Assembly: GCA_029260825.1 (NCBI GenBank)
Contig: JAJDCM010000174.1
Span: 1 to 64,000 of the forward strand
DNA length: 64,000 nucleotides
Source: Planctomycetota bacterium
Lineage (GTDB): Bacteria; Planctomycetota; JACOTG01; JAJDCM01
Reading direction: 5' to 3'
The position numbers and the translations under genes are program-made. A model generated the notes under the pieces. It had not been told where the DNA came from. It ran no database searches and worked only from the letters and a program-made list of their open reading frames with translations. Positions 16,019 through 25,136 of the stretch are shown here, piece by piece; positions within the stretch are counted from its first letter, which is position 1; every line of letters starts with the position of its first letter.

Positions 16019-17732
16019 GTCGGATCTGCCCCAAGAAGCAGGACCTCCAAAAGCACGTTGGTATCGAGCGCTCGCCAAGCAGCTCGCCCAGAACAGCGAG
16101 CTTCCTCTCACACTCCTCGAGACCCTTGCAGAAGAGTGCCTGGAGAAAGGAGCGTCCCTACCCGCACTCCTCACCACCCGGCGACTTCTTCCGGAAGCCA
16201 AGATCTATGGTGCGTGGGCGTCTCTCATGGGCGTCGCCTACATCGACCTTGACCCCAGTCAGATCGATTCCGAGACCCTTCGCTCCCTTCCGTCAGCCAT
16301 GTGCTCCGAACTTCGCGTGATTCCCGTGCGCAAGACCGGAGATGAGATCACCGTCGCCATGGTGGACCCCAACGACGTGGCCGCCGTCGACCGCATTCGA
16401 CGACACATCGACTCTCCCATTCTCGTGGTGATGACGTCCCCGAATCGATTCAAGGAAGCATTGAATTTCTGTCAGTTCGAGGAGACGGACGAAGAATCCG
16501 GCCTGGATCTTGGGCTCCTCAACATTCAAGAACTCTCGAGCCCAGAGGACCTGGAGAAAATCGCCGGGGACGACGCCATCATCCGGCTCGTTAACAAGGT
16601 CTTCTCCGATGCGGTAAAATCCGGCGCAAGTGACATTCACATCGAACCCCGGGAAGAAAAACTCCGGATTCGCTTTCGCGTCGACGGAATCCTTGCCGAG
16701 TTCTACAACTTTCCGCGAGCGCTCCACGCACCATTCGTGTCTCGTGTGAAGATCCTGGCCAATCTCGACATCGCCGAAAAGAGAAAGCCTCTCGATGGAG
16801 CCATCAAGTGGGAGATCTCTTCCACACGAACAGTAGAGTTTCGTGTATCCACTCTCCCCACGGTCCACGGAGAAAAGATCGTCTTGCGAATCCTGGATCA
16901 GAGCCAGTTCCAGCGCGGACTCTCGGATCTTTCATTCATGCACGATCAGCAACAGTTGATCAAAGCGGTAATCTCCAAGTCCCACGGAATCTTCTTCACG
17001 ACCGGCCCCACCGGAAGTGGAAAGACAACCACCCTGTATGCGATCCTTCAGGCACTCAACGGCGCAACCCTGAACATCACCACCATCGAAGACCCGGTTG
17101 AGTTCAAGCTCCCCCTCATCAACCAGATCGCGGTCGATGCCCAGGCGGGCCGGTCGTTCGCCAGCGTCTTGCGGGCCGTCCTGCGCCAGGACCCCGATGT
17201 CGTCCTGGTGGGTGAAATCCGGGATCAAGAAACAGCCACGATCGCGGTCCAGGCAGCTTTGACAGGGCATCTTGTCCTCTCGACTCTTCACTCGAATACG
17301 GCCATTCAGGCGATTCCACGCCTCCTGAATATCGGAGTCGAACGACACCTTCTTGCCCCTTCGCTCGTCGGGCTGCATGCCCAACGGCTCGTGCGAAGAC
17401 TTTGCCCGGATTGTCAGGTTCCAGATAGCCCTGATGCCAAGAACCTCGAATACGTTCTCGGGATAAAGAATGCTGATCAGCTGGAGACCTTTCGCGGAGA
17501 GGGGTGCGATGCCTGCCGCGGATCTGGATATCGAGGCCGACTCGCGTTGCACGAGGTCCTCTTGATTGACGAAGACATACGCCAGCTGATCTATGAAGGA
17601 GCCGGAACTCAATCGATTCAGCGCGCCGCAGCAAGAGCCGGATTCCGAACTCTCGTTCATGACGGGCTCCGGAAATGTTTGAGCGGCCTTACAAGTCTGA
17701 GCGAGGTGCTTCGAGTCGCGTCAAGCGATTAG
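15993..17732 (+). CDS. gspE: GspE/PilB-family type II secretion / type IV pilus assembly ATPase
   Basis: 579 residues, cytoplasmic hexameric motor. The N-terminal domain (about 30-170) resembles the MshEN/N1E fold that binds c-di-GMP or the inner-membrane platform. The ATPase core includes DIHIEPREEKLRIRFRVDG (about 214-232), Walker A GPTGSGKT (338-345), the Asp box TIEDPVE, Walker B DVVLVGEIRD (402-411), and the His box TGHLVLSTLHSN. A tetracysteine zinc motif, CPDC (471-474) and CDAC (505-508), marks GspE/PilB assembly ATPases rather than PilT. The start overlaps the zinc-ribbon gene. The stop overlaps by 4 bp the convergent secretin gene, which ends the seven-gene operon of partner subunits. 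Confidence 0.96.
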   Translation: MPSSAIPPESDLPQEAGPPKARWYRALAKQLAQNSELPLTLLETLAEECLEKGASLPALLTTRRLLPEAKIYGAWASLMGVAYIDLDPSQIDSETLRSLPSAMCSELRVIPVRKTGDEITVAMVDPNDVAAVDRIRRHIDSPILVVMTSPNRFKEALNFCQFEETDEESGLDLGLLNIQELSSPEDLEKIAGDDAIIRLVNKVFSDAVKSGASDIHIEPREEKLRIRFRVDGILAEFYNFPRALHAPFVSRVKILANLDIAEKRKPLDGAIKWEISSTRTVEFRVSTLPTVHGEKIVLRILDQSQFQRGLSDLSFMHDQQQLIKAVISKSHGIFFTTGPTGSGKTTTLYAILQALNGATLNITTIEDPVEFKLPLINQIAVDAQAGRSFASVLRAVLRQDPDVVLVGEIRDQETATIAVQAALTGHLVLSTLHSNTAIQAIPRLLNIGVERHLLAPSLVGLHAQRLVRRLCPDCQVPDSPDAKNLEYVLGIKNADQLETFRGEGCDACRGSGYRGRLALHEVLLIDEDIRQLIYEGAGTQSIQRAAARAGFRTLVHDGLRKCLSGLTSLSEVLRVASSD

Positions 17733-19879
17733 TTGCCTCGCGGAGGAGCGGCAGGCAGCATCCGATTCATGTTCAAGACCTTTTCCATGTGAGACCGAGC
17801 AACCGTATGTTTCGGATCGGTCCTCAGGACGGATTGCAGATGATCGACAGCCTCCGCGCCCCGGCCCAAGCTTGTCAAGACGGTAGCGAGATTGACTCGT
17901 AAGACAGAATCGTCAGGATGCTCGACGACCGCTTCCGTGAGCAACTCCTTGGCCAGTTGCCACTCGCCCCGGGAAAGATAGAGGGCGGCAAGGTTGTTGA
18001 CGACAAGAACGTTACTCGAGTTCGATTGATGAAGGGTCGTGAGGTATCGCTCAGCGCTCTCAAGATCTCCCTCTCGTCTCGCCATTGCAGCGAGATAGAT
18101 GTAGGGAAGCCCACCCAGAGCCGCATACTCTCGGGCTGCTTCCAGTCCAACTTCAGCCTTCTGAATCCGGCCCGCCTCGTAATCCATGATGGCACGTCGC
18201 ATGAGCGCCATCGCCAGGCCCGATCGAGAAAGAGCCGATCCTTCGAGAGATGCATCTACCTGAGACTCCTCGAGCGACGTGTCTTCATCGGGCTTGACTT
18301 CATTCAAGATCGTGTCCATCGTGGCAGCGGAGAAAGCATCGAAGAAACTCCCATCGGGAGGAGAATCAAAGAAGAGCCCGAGATGAAAAGGCCTCTTCGT
18401 TTCTTGGATGTAATGACGTGCCTTCCTCAGCTCCTCCACCTGCCTCGCATCGTCGACCGTATGGGGCGTCAGAACCAGAACGAGTTCCACCTGTCGCTCG
18501 CTTTGAATCGTACGGCGGAAGGCAATTCCAAGAAGTGGGATATCTCCAAGAACCGGAATCTTTTCGACGGTCTCAATCTGACGCATGAATCGAAGACCAC
18601 CGATCACCACACTTTGACCGTCTTTGATCCGAAGAGTTGTGGTGGTCTCTCTTACGCTCAGGATGGGCTCCGTCTGTAAACCGTCGGGTGTCGTTACCTG
18701 GCCCACGACTTCCGTGATCCGAGGCGATATGCGGGTCACGATGTCTCCCCCGGAGGAGATCTGGGGCAAAAGATTCAAGACCACACCCGCATCTTCAAAA
18801 CGAATGTCGAACTCGGTCCGGGACGTTTCTCCGTCAATAATGGTCCGCTCGATGACGGGCACTTGATCGGCAACCGTGATGGAGGCTGGTTGATTGTTCA
18901 GGGTCGCCACCCGTGGACGAGAAAGCACCCGGACCTGCCCCACGCTCTTCATGGCATCGACCAGAACGCCGTAGCGATCCTGCTTGAAAAGACCGAACCG
19001 AAAGGCGTTTCCCCCCGAGAGGAGGTTGGCCACAAAGGCAGCACCATTCTCGAGCAGTCCAGTCTCATCAGAAGGCAGCGCACCCGGGAAAACCGAGTAG
19101 GCTACGCCAAGGCGATGCTCGTCGTCCAGAGAGACTTCAAGGATCTCGGCCTCGATCACAACCTGACGATGAAGAGATTTCTCAAGATCCGCAAGGAACT
19201 TCTCCAGAACATCAAGATCGGCAAGAGAACCGCTCGCCACGACCGTTCCCGCTTCCGGCTTCAGCACAACTCGGGTTTCCGGCGAGAGCAGGTCGGCGAT
19301 CTCTTGTTTCAAGGTCTCCCAGGGATCAACCGCTACGGCCGAGCCTCCGCCCTCCGATCCGCCACCGTCCGACCCACCTTCGTCCGAGCCCCCGCCTCCT
19401 CCTTGAATAATTGTGCCTGACACATAGTCGAGGTGAAAAGTCTTGGTCTTCCTTCCCTCCACGATCATGAAATCTCCCTGCCTTCGAATCGACAATCCGA
19501 GGAGATCAACGAGGTTCAAGAGAGCTTCTTCTTGGCTCGTGGCACGAAAGTCAAACGTGACCGACCCGGAGACTTCGGGGGCCACCATCAAATTCAGATC
19601 GCTTTGATCAAAGAGGGTGATCAGAACATCCCGAATATCAGCGCTTCGAGCGGAGAACGCCTGCATGTCATCATGACCCACGTCCGGTGAAACGGACCGG
19701 GCATCCGGCTCCATCCAGATCAAGGGGAGTGATGGGCTCGCCTCGCTCATCTTGGTCCGAAGATCGGGAATCTCGATCTTGGGATCGCGAGGAGTCGGCG
19801 TTGATGAGCAAGCGGAAAGGAAGACCATTCCTCCGATCAACATCGAGAAGCGGGAAAGTCTAGAGGATGGAATGAACAT
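17729..19879 (-). CDS. secretin lipoprotein with C-terminal TPR region (GspD/PilQ/MshL-like)
   Basis: 716 residues. It starts with a lipoprotein signal peptide, lipobox LSAC with Cys24. An STN/N0-like domain spans about 75-145. A Gly/Ser-rich linker (about 158-180) follows, then a short N-domain, then the secretin beta-domain (about 240-475) with RVLSRPRVATLNNQPA and IPVLGDIPLLGIAFR, the latter a secretin signature. After 480 the sequence changes to TPR-like helices (about 560-710: AREYAALGGLPYIYLAAMAR, NNLAALYLSRGEWQLAKELL). A TPR tail on a secretin is unusual; it may replace a separate pilotin or peptidoglycan partner. Outer-membrane ring. Last gene of the operon, 4 bp after its neighbour. 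Confidence 0.92.
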   Translation of the reverse strand: MFIPSSRLSRFSMLIGGMVFLSACSSTPTPRDPKIEIPDLRTKMSEASPSLPLIWMEPDARSVSPDVGHDDMQAFSARSADIRDVLITLFDQSDLNLMVAPEVSGSVTFDFRATSQEEALLNLVDLLGLSIRRQGDFMIVEGRKTKTFHLDYVSGTIIQGGGGGSDEGGSDGGGSEGGGSAVAVDPWETLKQEIADLLSPETRVVLKPEAGTVVASGSLADLDVLEKFLADLEKSLHRQVVIEAEILEVSLDDEHRLGVAYSVFPGALPSDETGLLENGAAFVANLLSGGNAFRFGLFKQDRYGVLVDAMKSVGQVRVLSRPRVATLNNQPASITVADQVPVIERTIIDGETSRTEFDIRFEDAGVVLNLLPQISSGGDIVTRISPRITEVVGQVTTPDGLQTEPILSVRETTTTLRIKDGQSVVIGGLRFMRQIETVEKIPVLGDIPLLGIAFRRTIQSERQVELVLVLTPHTVDDARQVEELRKARHYIQETKRPFHLGLFFDSPPDGSFFDAFSAATMDTILNEVKPDEDTSLEESQVDASLEGSALSRSGLAMALMRRAIMDYEAGRIQKAEVGLEAAREYAALGGLPYIYLAAMARREGDLESAERYLTTLHQSNSSNVLVVNNLAALYLSRGEWQLAKELLTEAVVEHPDDSVLRVNLATVLTSLGRGAEAVDHLQSVLRTDPKHTVARSHMEKVLNMNRMLPAAPPRGN

Positions 19880-19883
19880 CTCT

Positions 19884-20576
19884 TTAGGAACCTCCTTGAT
19901 CCGGATCGGACGGTCCGGAGTGTTCGTTCGCGGTTTCTCTTCGAGAAACCAATGGAAAAAATCGATCTTGAGTTCCCACTTCTATCCAAACACCCTCATG
20001 GTTGATTCGCTGGACTGTAAACCCACGAACCAGATCGCCTACGCGCACAATGCCTCCATCGACAACGGCCACCCGACCGCCGTGACTCACCATTACAAGC
20101 TGAACCGTCACCTGAAGATCTGGCTCTTGCACCTCCACGATCTCTTGACCGGGATTGCCTTCCGCGACGGCTCCCGAGGGATCAACCTCGGGGGATTCCT
20201 GGTCGCCCGCCTCTTGATCATCACTCTGGTCTGACTCAGCCGGAGGCTTGACCAATGCAGCTCCCATCGTTTCCGTCGGAGGAGACGGAGAAGGCAGATC
20301 CATGAATTCGAGTCTTTTCGCCCTTTCGCGAACTGCTGCGGATCGAAACGGCTCGCTTCCGAAGGGAAGACCGATTGCCGGAGAGCCACAGAGGGACTCC
20401 ATCCAGCGCATGCGGGCTGACTTCGGAACCTCCTCGAGGTTCTCAAAGCCGATCTCTTCCTCCTCTTCCTCGTAGTATTCAACTTCCGAAGGAAGAAACT
20501 GAGACACATTCCAATAGACAACACCGGCAATACCAAGCAGCGCGACTACAAGCTTTATGACGAGACCGGGGTTCAC
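19884..20576 (-). CDS. membrane-anchored secretion-system protein, GspC/PilP-like by position
   Basis: 230 residues. One N-terminal transmembrane helix (VIKLVVALLGIAGVVYW) is followed by an acidic run (EYYEEEEEEIGFE) and a disordered Pro/Asp/Glu-rich stretch (95-150). A small beta-domain of about 65 residues comes next (VTVQLVMVSHGGRVAVVDGG, DLVRGFTVQRINHEGVWIEV), shaped like the HR domain of GspC or PilP. In those families this domain contacts the secretin. Its start overlaps the PilO-like gene by 4 bp and it precedes the secretin gene by 4 bp. Assignment rests on architecture and position, not strong similarity. Confidence 0.6.
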   Translation of the reverse strand: MNPGLVIKLVVALLGIAGVVYWNVSQFLPSEVEYYEEEEEEIGFENLEEVPKSARMRWMESLCGSPAIGLPFGSEPFRSAAVRERAKRLEFMDLPSPSPPTETMGAALVKPPAESDQSDDQEAGDQESPEVDPSGAVAEGNPGQEIVEVQEPDLQVTVQLVMVSHGGRVAVVDGGIVRVGDLVRGFTVQRINHEGVWIEVGTQDRFFPLVSRRETANEHSGPSDPDQGGS

Positions 20577-21145
20577 TTGAAATCTCCAGTAGCCGGCGAC
20601 CGGCGCAAGGTCTCAAGAGTAATGCTTACCATCAAGGAACCGTCCGCCTGGCGGCTCATGCCAACCTGACGCATGGCGATGAGTCGATCCAGAGAGCTCA
20701 GATCCGACGCAATCGCGGTTAGCGATTCGTAATCGCATCGAAAGCTCATCCCGAATGGACTTCGCATGACCGACAGACCCTCAATTTCGGGTCCATTCCA
20801 GGGGGAAGATTCAAGAACCTGCAGATTGAATGCCTCGACATCCGGCCGATCCATTTCTGACAGGAGATCTTCCGTAGCAGCCGTAACATCCAATTCGACT
20901 GGAATCCGATCGGCCAGCTCACGTTCAAGATTGAGAGAACCTTTTCCGCTGAATGACTCGACGTCTTCGATCCAATCCGAAAGAGACGAACACTGTTCCT
21001 TGGCTCGCTGGAGGTCATCCTCCGCTCGATGGGTCTGGACGACCGTAAAGCCAAAACGTGAGGCCTGCACCAGCACAAGGAGCCACGTGGTAGCAAGGAC
21101 GGCGTAAACCGCACGGAGCAATATTTCTTGCCTAGCTTTCTTCAT
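20573..21145 (-). CDS. PilO/GspM-like inner-membrane protein
   Basis: 190 residues. A single transmembrane helix (AVYAVLATTWLLVLVQA) is followed by a helical stretch (about 38-60) and a ferredoxin-like C-terminal region (SFRCDYESLTAIASDLSSLD, then GSLMVSITLETL), the arrangement of PilO or GspM. The start codon shares one base with the stop of the PilM-PilN-like gene (TAATG), implying coupled translation. In the family it forms a periplasmic bridge between the PilMN/GspL platform and the secretin-side partner. Confidence 0.7.
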   Translation of the reverse strand: MKKARQEILLRAVYAVLATTWLLVLVQASRFGFTVVQTHRAEDDLQRAKEQCSSLSDWIEDVESFSGKGSLNLERELADRIPVELDVTAATEDLLSEMDRPDVEAFNLQVLESSPWNGPEIEGLSVMRSPFGMSFRCDYESLTAIASDLSSLDRLIAMRQVGMSRQADGSLMVSITLETLRRSPATGDFK

Positions 21146-22584
21146 TACAGGAGCTCCAGCTCAATGATAAACCGAATTCTCTCCTGATCTTCCTCGGCCA
21201 GGGTCGAATCAGAGGTGCTCGTTGGATCAAGGCGACACTTCACATCTTTGATGATCGGCGAACTTCGCAGAAGCTTGAGGGCTTCGCCCAGTTTCCTGGC
21301 CGCCTCCCTACCGTTTGCCGCTTCCACCGACCCCATCATCTGAGCGGAGAAACCTCCCGCCTCAAGAGAATTCATGTCGATATTGCGAAGGGTGATACCC
21401 GGGGCAATCCGTCGGCGTATCTCATCAAGCCAAAGGTCAAGCGGCAGAGCGTTTGTTTCGACCTTTCCAAGGGCAACTTCAATGTTCCGTTTCTCCTGGA
21501 ACACGGCCCGAAGTTCTTCCACTTCAGGTTTCAGTTCGTCATAAGAATCAACCTGGGATTGTATGCCGGCAAGGTTACTTCTCGTCCTTTCCAGATCCCC
21601 GGAAGCATTCATCGTTCCAAGCTCACCGAGAAGTGCGAGAGCAACCGCTGCTGCACCCGCAACCCAGAACTTCATTCGATCACGTGTCGGGACCGGAGCA
21701 TCCGGACGAAGCAGATCCAGATGGCTTGCGTTGCCCAGCAAAGCTCCTCCCCCCAGGCAGAGTGCGTATTCAAGATGGACGTCCGTCTCTCCGTCGGAGC
21801 CGACGTCAGAGAGAATGACCTCACGTTCAAGCCGGTCGTTCCAGGATTGAAGTTCCTCTCCTCGAGGAGAAAGAGCTCCCGTGAGAACAACTCGAGCGAT
21901 CGAATCCGCGTGATTCATATCGTGATGAACCAGACTACGCCGGACTTCTTCCAGGGCCGCGTTTCGGGCGGTTCGGCGGGCGGTTTCTCCCGAATCGATC
22001 CCCTCGCCCCATTGCACCTCTCGAACAAGCATCAACTCTTCTCCTGCCGATACCGTGATCAGAAGACAACCGTAATCGAAATGAACCGCAAGCTCAGGCT
22101 CGCTTCCAGATTGACGGGAGGCGCACGAGGAATGAAGGGATGTCAGGGCCACCGGAGGGGGAACAACGTGTACTAGATTTCCAGCGAGACTACCCAGGCG
22201 CTTCTGAATATCGTTCAGCTCCGTTTCGCTGGCAATCGCTACCAGGGCGGCAGTTCCATGACGACTCGGCCACAATCGATATACGAGGCGCTTATCCACG
22301 GAGGAAACCGCCTCCTCGAACTTGCCTCGAATCATCTCCCTCCCAAGCTTCCACTTGACCGGGGGCAACGGAATCATTTGCAGGCCCAAGGAAACTCCAA
22401 CCGGCACAAGTACAAGAGGTAGCTTTCCAAGGGAGAGCTCTTGCTCGAGAGCCTTCATCTCATCCTGTGTCGGATCGGTGAGGATCCGGGTCTCGACCAG
22501 GCGAGTCTCCCGGGCACGTCTTTCGACGACGGCTACGCGCCACTGGTTGGGGCCCATTTCAATGGTTAGTATTTTCTTTGCCAT
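21145..22584 (-). CDS. PilM-PilN fusion (GspL-like) assembly platform protein
   Basis: 479 residues. Residues 1-295 have an actin-like PilM/GspL fold beginning KILTIEMGPNQWRVAVVE, with HFDYGCLLITV as a second phosphate-type strand and LGGGALLGN near its end. One transmembrane helix (about 305-325, FWVAGAAAVALALLG) follows, then a coiled segment and a PilN-like domain (LPLDLWLDEIRRRIAPGITL, then KLGEALKLLRSSP). In type IV pili these are two proteins and in type II secretion they are joined as GspL; this gene is the joined form. It probably binds the N-domain of the GspE ATPase encoded on the convergent transcript. Confidence 0.8.
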   Translation of the reverse strand: MAKKILTIEMGPNQWRVAVVERRARETRLVETRILTDPTQDEMKALEQELSLGKLPLVLVPVGVSLGLQMIPLPPVKWKLGREMIRGKFEEAVSSVDKRLVYRLWPSRHGTAALVAIASETELNDIQKRLGSLAGNLVHVVPPPVALTSLHSSCASRQSGSEPELAVHFDYGCLLITVSAGEELMLVREVQWGEGIDSGETARRTARNAALEEVRRSLVHHDMNHADSIARVVLTGALSPRGEELQSWNDRLEREVILSDVGSDGETDVHLEYALCLGGGALLGNASHLDLLRPDAPVPTRDRMKFWVAGAAAVALALLGELGTMNASGDLERTRSNLAGIQSQVDSYDELKPEVEELRAVFQEKRNIEVALGKVETNALPLDLWLDEIRRRIAPGITLRNIDMNSLEAGGFSAQMMGSVEAANGREAARKLGEALKLLRSSPIIKDVKCRLDPTSTSDSTLAEEDQERIRFIIELELL

Positions 22585-22590
22585 GTTTCC

Positions 22591-23259
22591 TCAGAGGCTC
22601 AAATCGTCAGCTGTCCCGAGAACTCGATCCGGTCCAGGACTCGTGACTTGAAGCTCACCTGCTTGGGTCTGGAAAACACTTCCCCAGCCGTCACGATCAA
22701 AAGTAGAAGAAAGAAGGAGGGCGGCTCGATCGGACGCCAGCCAATCTCCAGTCAATTCATTGGCAGGATCCGCGGCAAGATATCGCTGCAGAGCAACACC
22801 GATCAGATCAAGCTGTTCTCTTGTTCGGTGAACGCCAGGTCGATCGGATCGCACAATCACCGCGATATCATCCCCGGATCCACTATTGTCAACTCCGTCT
22901 TCTCCTCGGCTGTAAACCGTGCATTGACCGTTCAAGCTGGTGAGAGAAAAACCAAGGTCACTGAGATAGCGGACCATCGGATCCTTGTGGTACTGGCCAT
23001 TCACGGACGCAGGAAGATAGGCATCCACAAACGTCGAATCAGAAATCGACGGAGGGAACGCCTTCTTATCGAAGTAATAGTCTTCCAGGGCTTCGGCCAC
23101 GACCACAAGACGGGTCTCGGTCAATTCAAGGCGGCGCTTCATGATCGTCTTCACGACAAGCGGAGTCATGGTGGTGGCCAGAATCGAAAGAACTCCGATC
23201 ACGACAATCACTTCTATCAAGGTGAAACCTTGGTTCGAGGGTGTGAATGATTTCGACAC
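22591..23259 (-). CDS. pseudopilin with two GspG-like globular halves
   Basis: 222 residues with a type IV prepilin leader. The cleavage site is QG/FTLIEV with Glu5, and the N-terminal helix is IVVIGVLSILATTMTPLVV. The region after it appears doubled. The first half has TRLVVVAEALEDYYFDKKAF and ends SRGEDGVDNSGSGDD. The second has TREQLDLIGVALQRYLAADP and ends GWGSVFQ, then SPGPDRVLGTADD, the calcium-site ending of GspG pseudopilins. A prepilin peptidase must process it; none is in the window. It is 2 bp downstream of gspF in the operon and likely a minor pseudopilin. Confidence 0.85.
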   Translation of the reverse strand: MSKSFTPSNQGFTLIEVIVVIGVLSILATTMTPLVVKTIMKRRLELTETRLVVVAEALEDYYFDKKAFPPSISDSTFVDAYLPASVNGQYHKDPMVRYLSDLGFSLTSLNGQCTVYSRGEDGVDNSGSGDDIAVIVRSDRPGVHRTREQLDLIGVALQRYLAADPANELTGDWLASDRAALLLSSTFDRDGWGSVFQTQAGELQVTSPGPDRVLGTADDLSL

Positions 23260-23261
23260 GA

Positions 23262-24479
23262 CTAGTTTCCAACCACGTTATAGACACTGAAGAGAGTGTT
23301 CAGAAGAATCACCGCAACTCCTCCGACCACCAGTCCCAGGAACAATGTAGAAAGAGGCGTAACGAGGTTGAGGAGATGAGCAAAGCGCTCCTGAACCTCT
23401 CGCTCGAACAATCCATAAACATGACGCAAAGTCTCGGCAAGCCGGCCAGACTCTTCGCCAGCAGTAACGAGGCCAACAACCATGTTGGGAAACGCCTCGG
23501 AAGAACGCATGGCCTCAGCCAACCGGCTTCCACGCATGATTCTCTGCTCGACGGAGCGAACGGCGCGGGATAGCTTCTGGCTACTGACGAGTCCAACGCA
23601 TTCATGAAGAGCCGGGGCCAGAGCAATGCCGTTCCTCATCATGAGGTGGAAGTTCCGGAGAAAACGCATCATCGCAAGTTGCTCAAGGAGCTTCCCCGCG
23701 ACCGGAACCCGATGCAAGACTGTTTCAATGGCAAAACGAAAGGACTGGCGACGTGATGCCAATACGGTGGCAAGCACCGCACAGACCACTCCACCAAGAA
23801 CATAGAGCCCGGATTCCCGGACAAACCCACTCCACTCAAAAACCGTCTTGGTCTCCGCGGGAACCGGGAGTTGTAGCTGTACAAAGAGATTCTCAAAGCT
23901 AGGAATCACAAAGAGCATGAGAACAAGAATCAGGCCAAAGACTCCACAGATAACAATGCATGGAGGAAGGAGGCTTTTTCTGAGAAACCGCTTCTGCTCG
24001 TCCTGCCACTCGAGGTACTCCTTGAGATCCAAGAAGACATCTTCCAGCGCCCCGGTACTTTCTCCGGCCTGAACCATCGAACAGTACACGGGGGGGAAGA
24101 CTTCCGGGTGGCGCCGCAAGGACTCGGTAAAGGTCATTCCTCGATCGACCGATCCTTTGACTTCGTGAAGTAGGGCGGAAACCCTCTCATTCTCCGCTTC
24201 CTCCGCCAGGAGGCGCAGTCCACGGGAGAGAGGAATCGCCGAGGAGACGATCGTATGGAGGTTCGCGGTAAGTCTACCTCGTTCGGCAGAGTTTATTCGC
24301 ACCCGCCGGGACGACGTCTTGCGACCGGATCTCTTGCGAGATTCCTGCAAGGTCAAGACATTGAGGCTCTCACCCAGAAGATGAGATCTTGCCTCTCTCA
24401 GGCTTGCACTCTCACAGTAACCGGTCACGACGCGCCCCGACGGGTTTACCGCTCGATATTTAAATGACAGTAGGTCCAT
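23262..24479 (-). CDS. gspF: GspF/PilC-family inner-membrane platform protein
   Basis: 405 residues, normal length for GspF. An N-terminal segment (FKYRAVNPSGRVVTGYCES) precedes two repeats of the GspF cytoplasmic domain, each entered by runs such as LTANLHTIVSSAIPLSRGLR and LRNFHLMMRNGIALAPALHE. The family signature is seen in VFPPVYCSMVQAGESTGALE and FPNMVVGLVTAGEESGRLAE. Three hydrophobic helices lie at about 165-190, 210-235 and 375-400. It anchors the ATPase and pushes the pseudopilus. The gap after the major pseudopilin gene is 24 bp. Confidence 0.95.
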   Translation of the reverse strand: MDLLSFKYRAVNPSGRVVTGYCESASLREARSHLLGESLNVLTLQESRKRSGRKTSSRRVRINSAERGRLTANLHTIVSSAIPLSRGLRLLAEEAENERVSALLHEVKGSVDRGMTFTESLRRHPEVFPPVYCSMVQAGESTGALEDVFLDLKEYLEWQDEQKRFLRKSLLPPCIVICGVFGLILVLMLFVIPSFENLFVQLQLPVPAETKTVFEWSGFVRESGLYVLGGVVCAVLATVLASRRQSFRFAIETVLHRVPVAGKLLEQLAMMRFLRNFHLMMRNGIALAPALHECVGLVSSQKLSRAVRSVEQRIMRGSRLAEAMRSSEAFPNMVVGLVTAGEESGRLAETLRHVYGLFEREVQERFAHLLNLVTPLSTLFLGLVVGGVAVILLNTLFSVYNVVGN

Positions 24480-24503
24480 CGTTCCTTACGACCTTGGCTA
24501 GAA

Positions 24504-25136
24504 CTATCTCAGGTGAACCAAGAAACCGATATCATCACCGGAAATCTCGGTATCAAAATTGGCATTCTTACTCGTTTGAATGTTGCCATCAGGGCCACTA
24601 CTCAAGACGAGACATTTGCGGTAGGACGTAGCATTGGTCTCAAAGACGCAACGAATGTTGCAGACATAGGGACGACCCCACGGATCCAGCGGAATGTGCT
24701 CCATGTAGGGGCCTTTCCAGCGATCAACTCCGGAAGTCTTGTAGGTGTTGCTTGTCGAACCCTTGGGAGTATTCGTAACCAAATGGTTGTCGAAGGTGTC
24801 CTGAGGAGTCGTCGTAAACCAGGCCTGATTCGACCCCTTGAAAGGGCTTGACCCGGGAACGGTCTTCCCACTCACCAATGTCTTGATGGTGTTTACCGAC
24901 CCGGATTGATCCATGGTCGGAAAAACGGAAAGATCTTTGTAGAAATCAGCAACCGAAGCAGCGATGACTGCCGCCTCATTTTGAGCCTTTGAGATGCGAG
25001 AGTCGTTGATCTTCTGTGCCACGATGGGAGTGAGAACGGCCGAGAGGAGAGCCACGATTGCAATGACAACCACGACCTCAATCAGTGTAAAACCGCTCTC
25101 ACGACCAGTCCGTTTGTTTTCGGACACAAGCTTCAT
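24504..25136 (-). CDS. gspG: major pseudopilin, GspG family
   Basis: 210 residues from the ATG at 25136, chosen because AGGAG lies 7 bases upstream; an in-frame ATG at 25169 is less likely. A basic leader of 15 residues ends ESG/FTLIEVVVV, with Glu5 after cleavage. The hydrophobic helix AIVALLSAVLTPIV follows. GspG hallmarks are ADFYKDLSVFPT, RWKGPYMEHIPLDPWGRPYV and SSGPDG, the last in the calcium loop. It is first in the seven-gene operon, as expected for the most abundant subunit. About 40 residues (85-125, Thr/Ser-rich) are inserted relative to the shortest relatives. Confidence 0.95.
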   Translation of the reverse strand: MKLVSENKRTGRESGFTLIEVVVVIAIVALLSAVLTPIVAQKINDSRISKAQNEAAVIAASVADFYKDLSVFPTMDQSGSVNTIKTLVSGKTVPGSSPFKGSNQAWFTTTPQDTFDNHLVTNTPKGSTSNTYKTSGVDRWKGPYMEHIPLDPWGRPYVCNIRCVFETNATSYRKCLVLSSGPDGNIQTSKNANFDTEISGDDIGFLVHLR

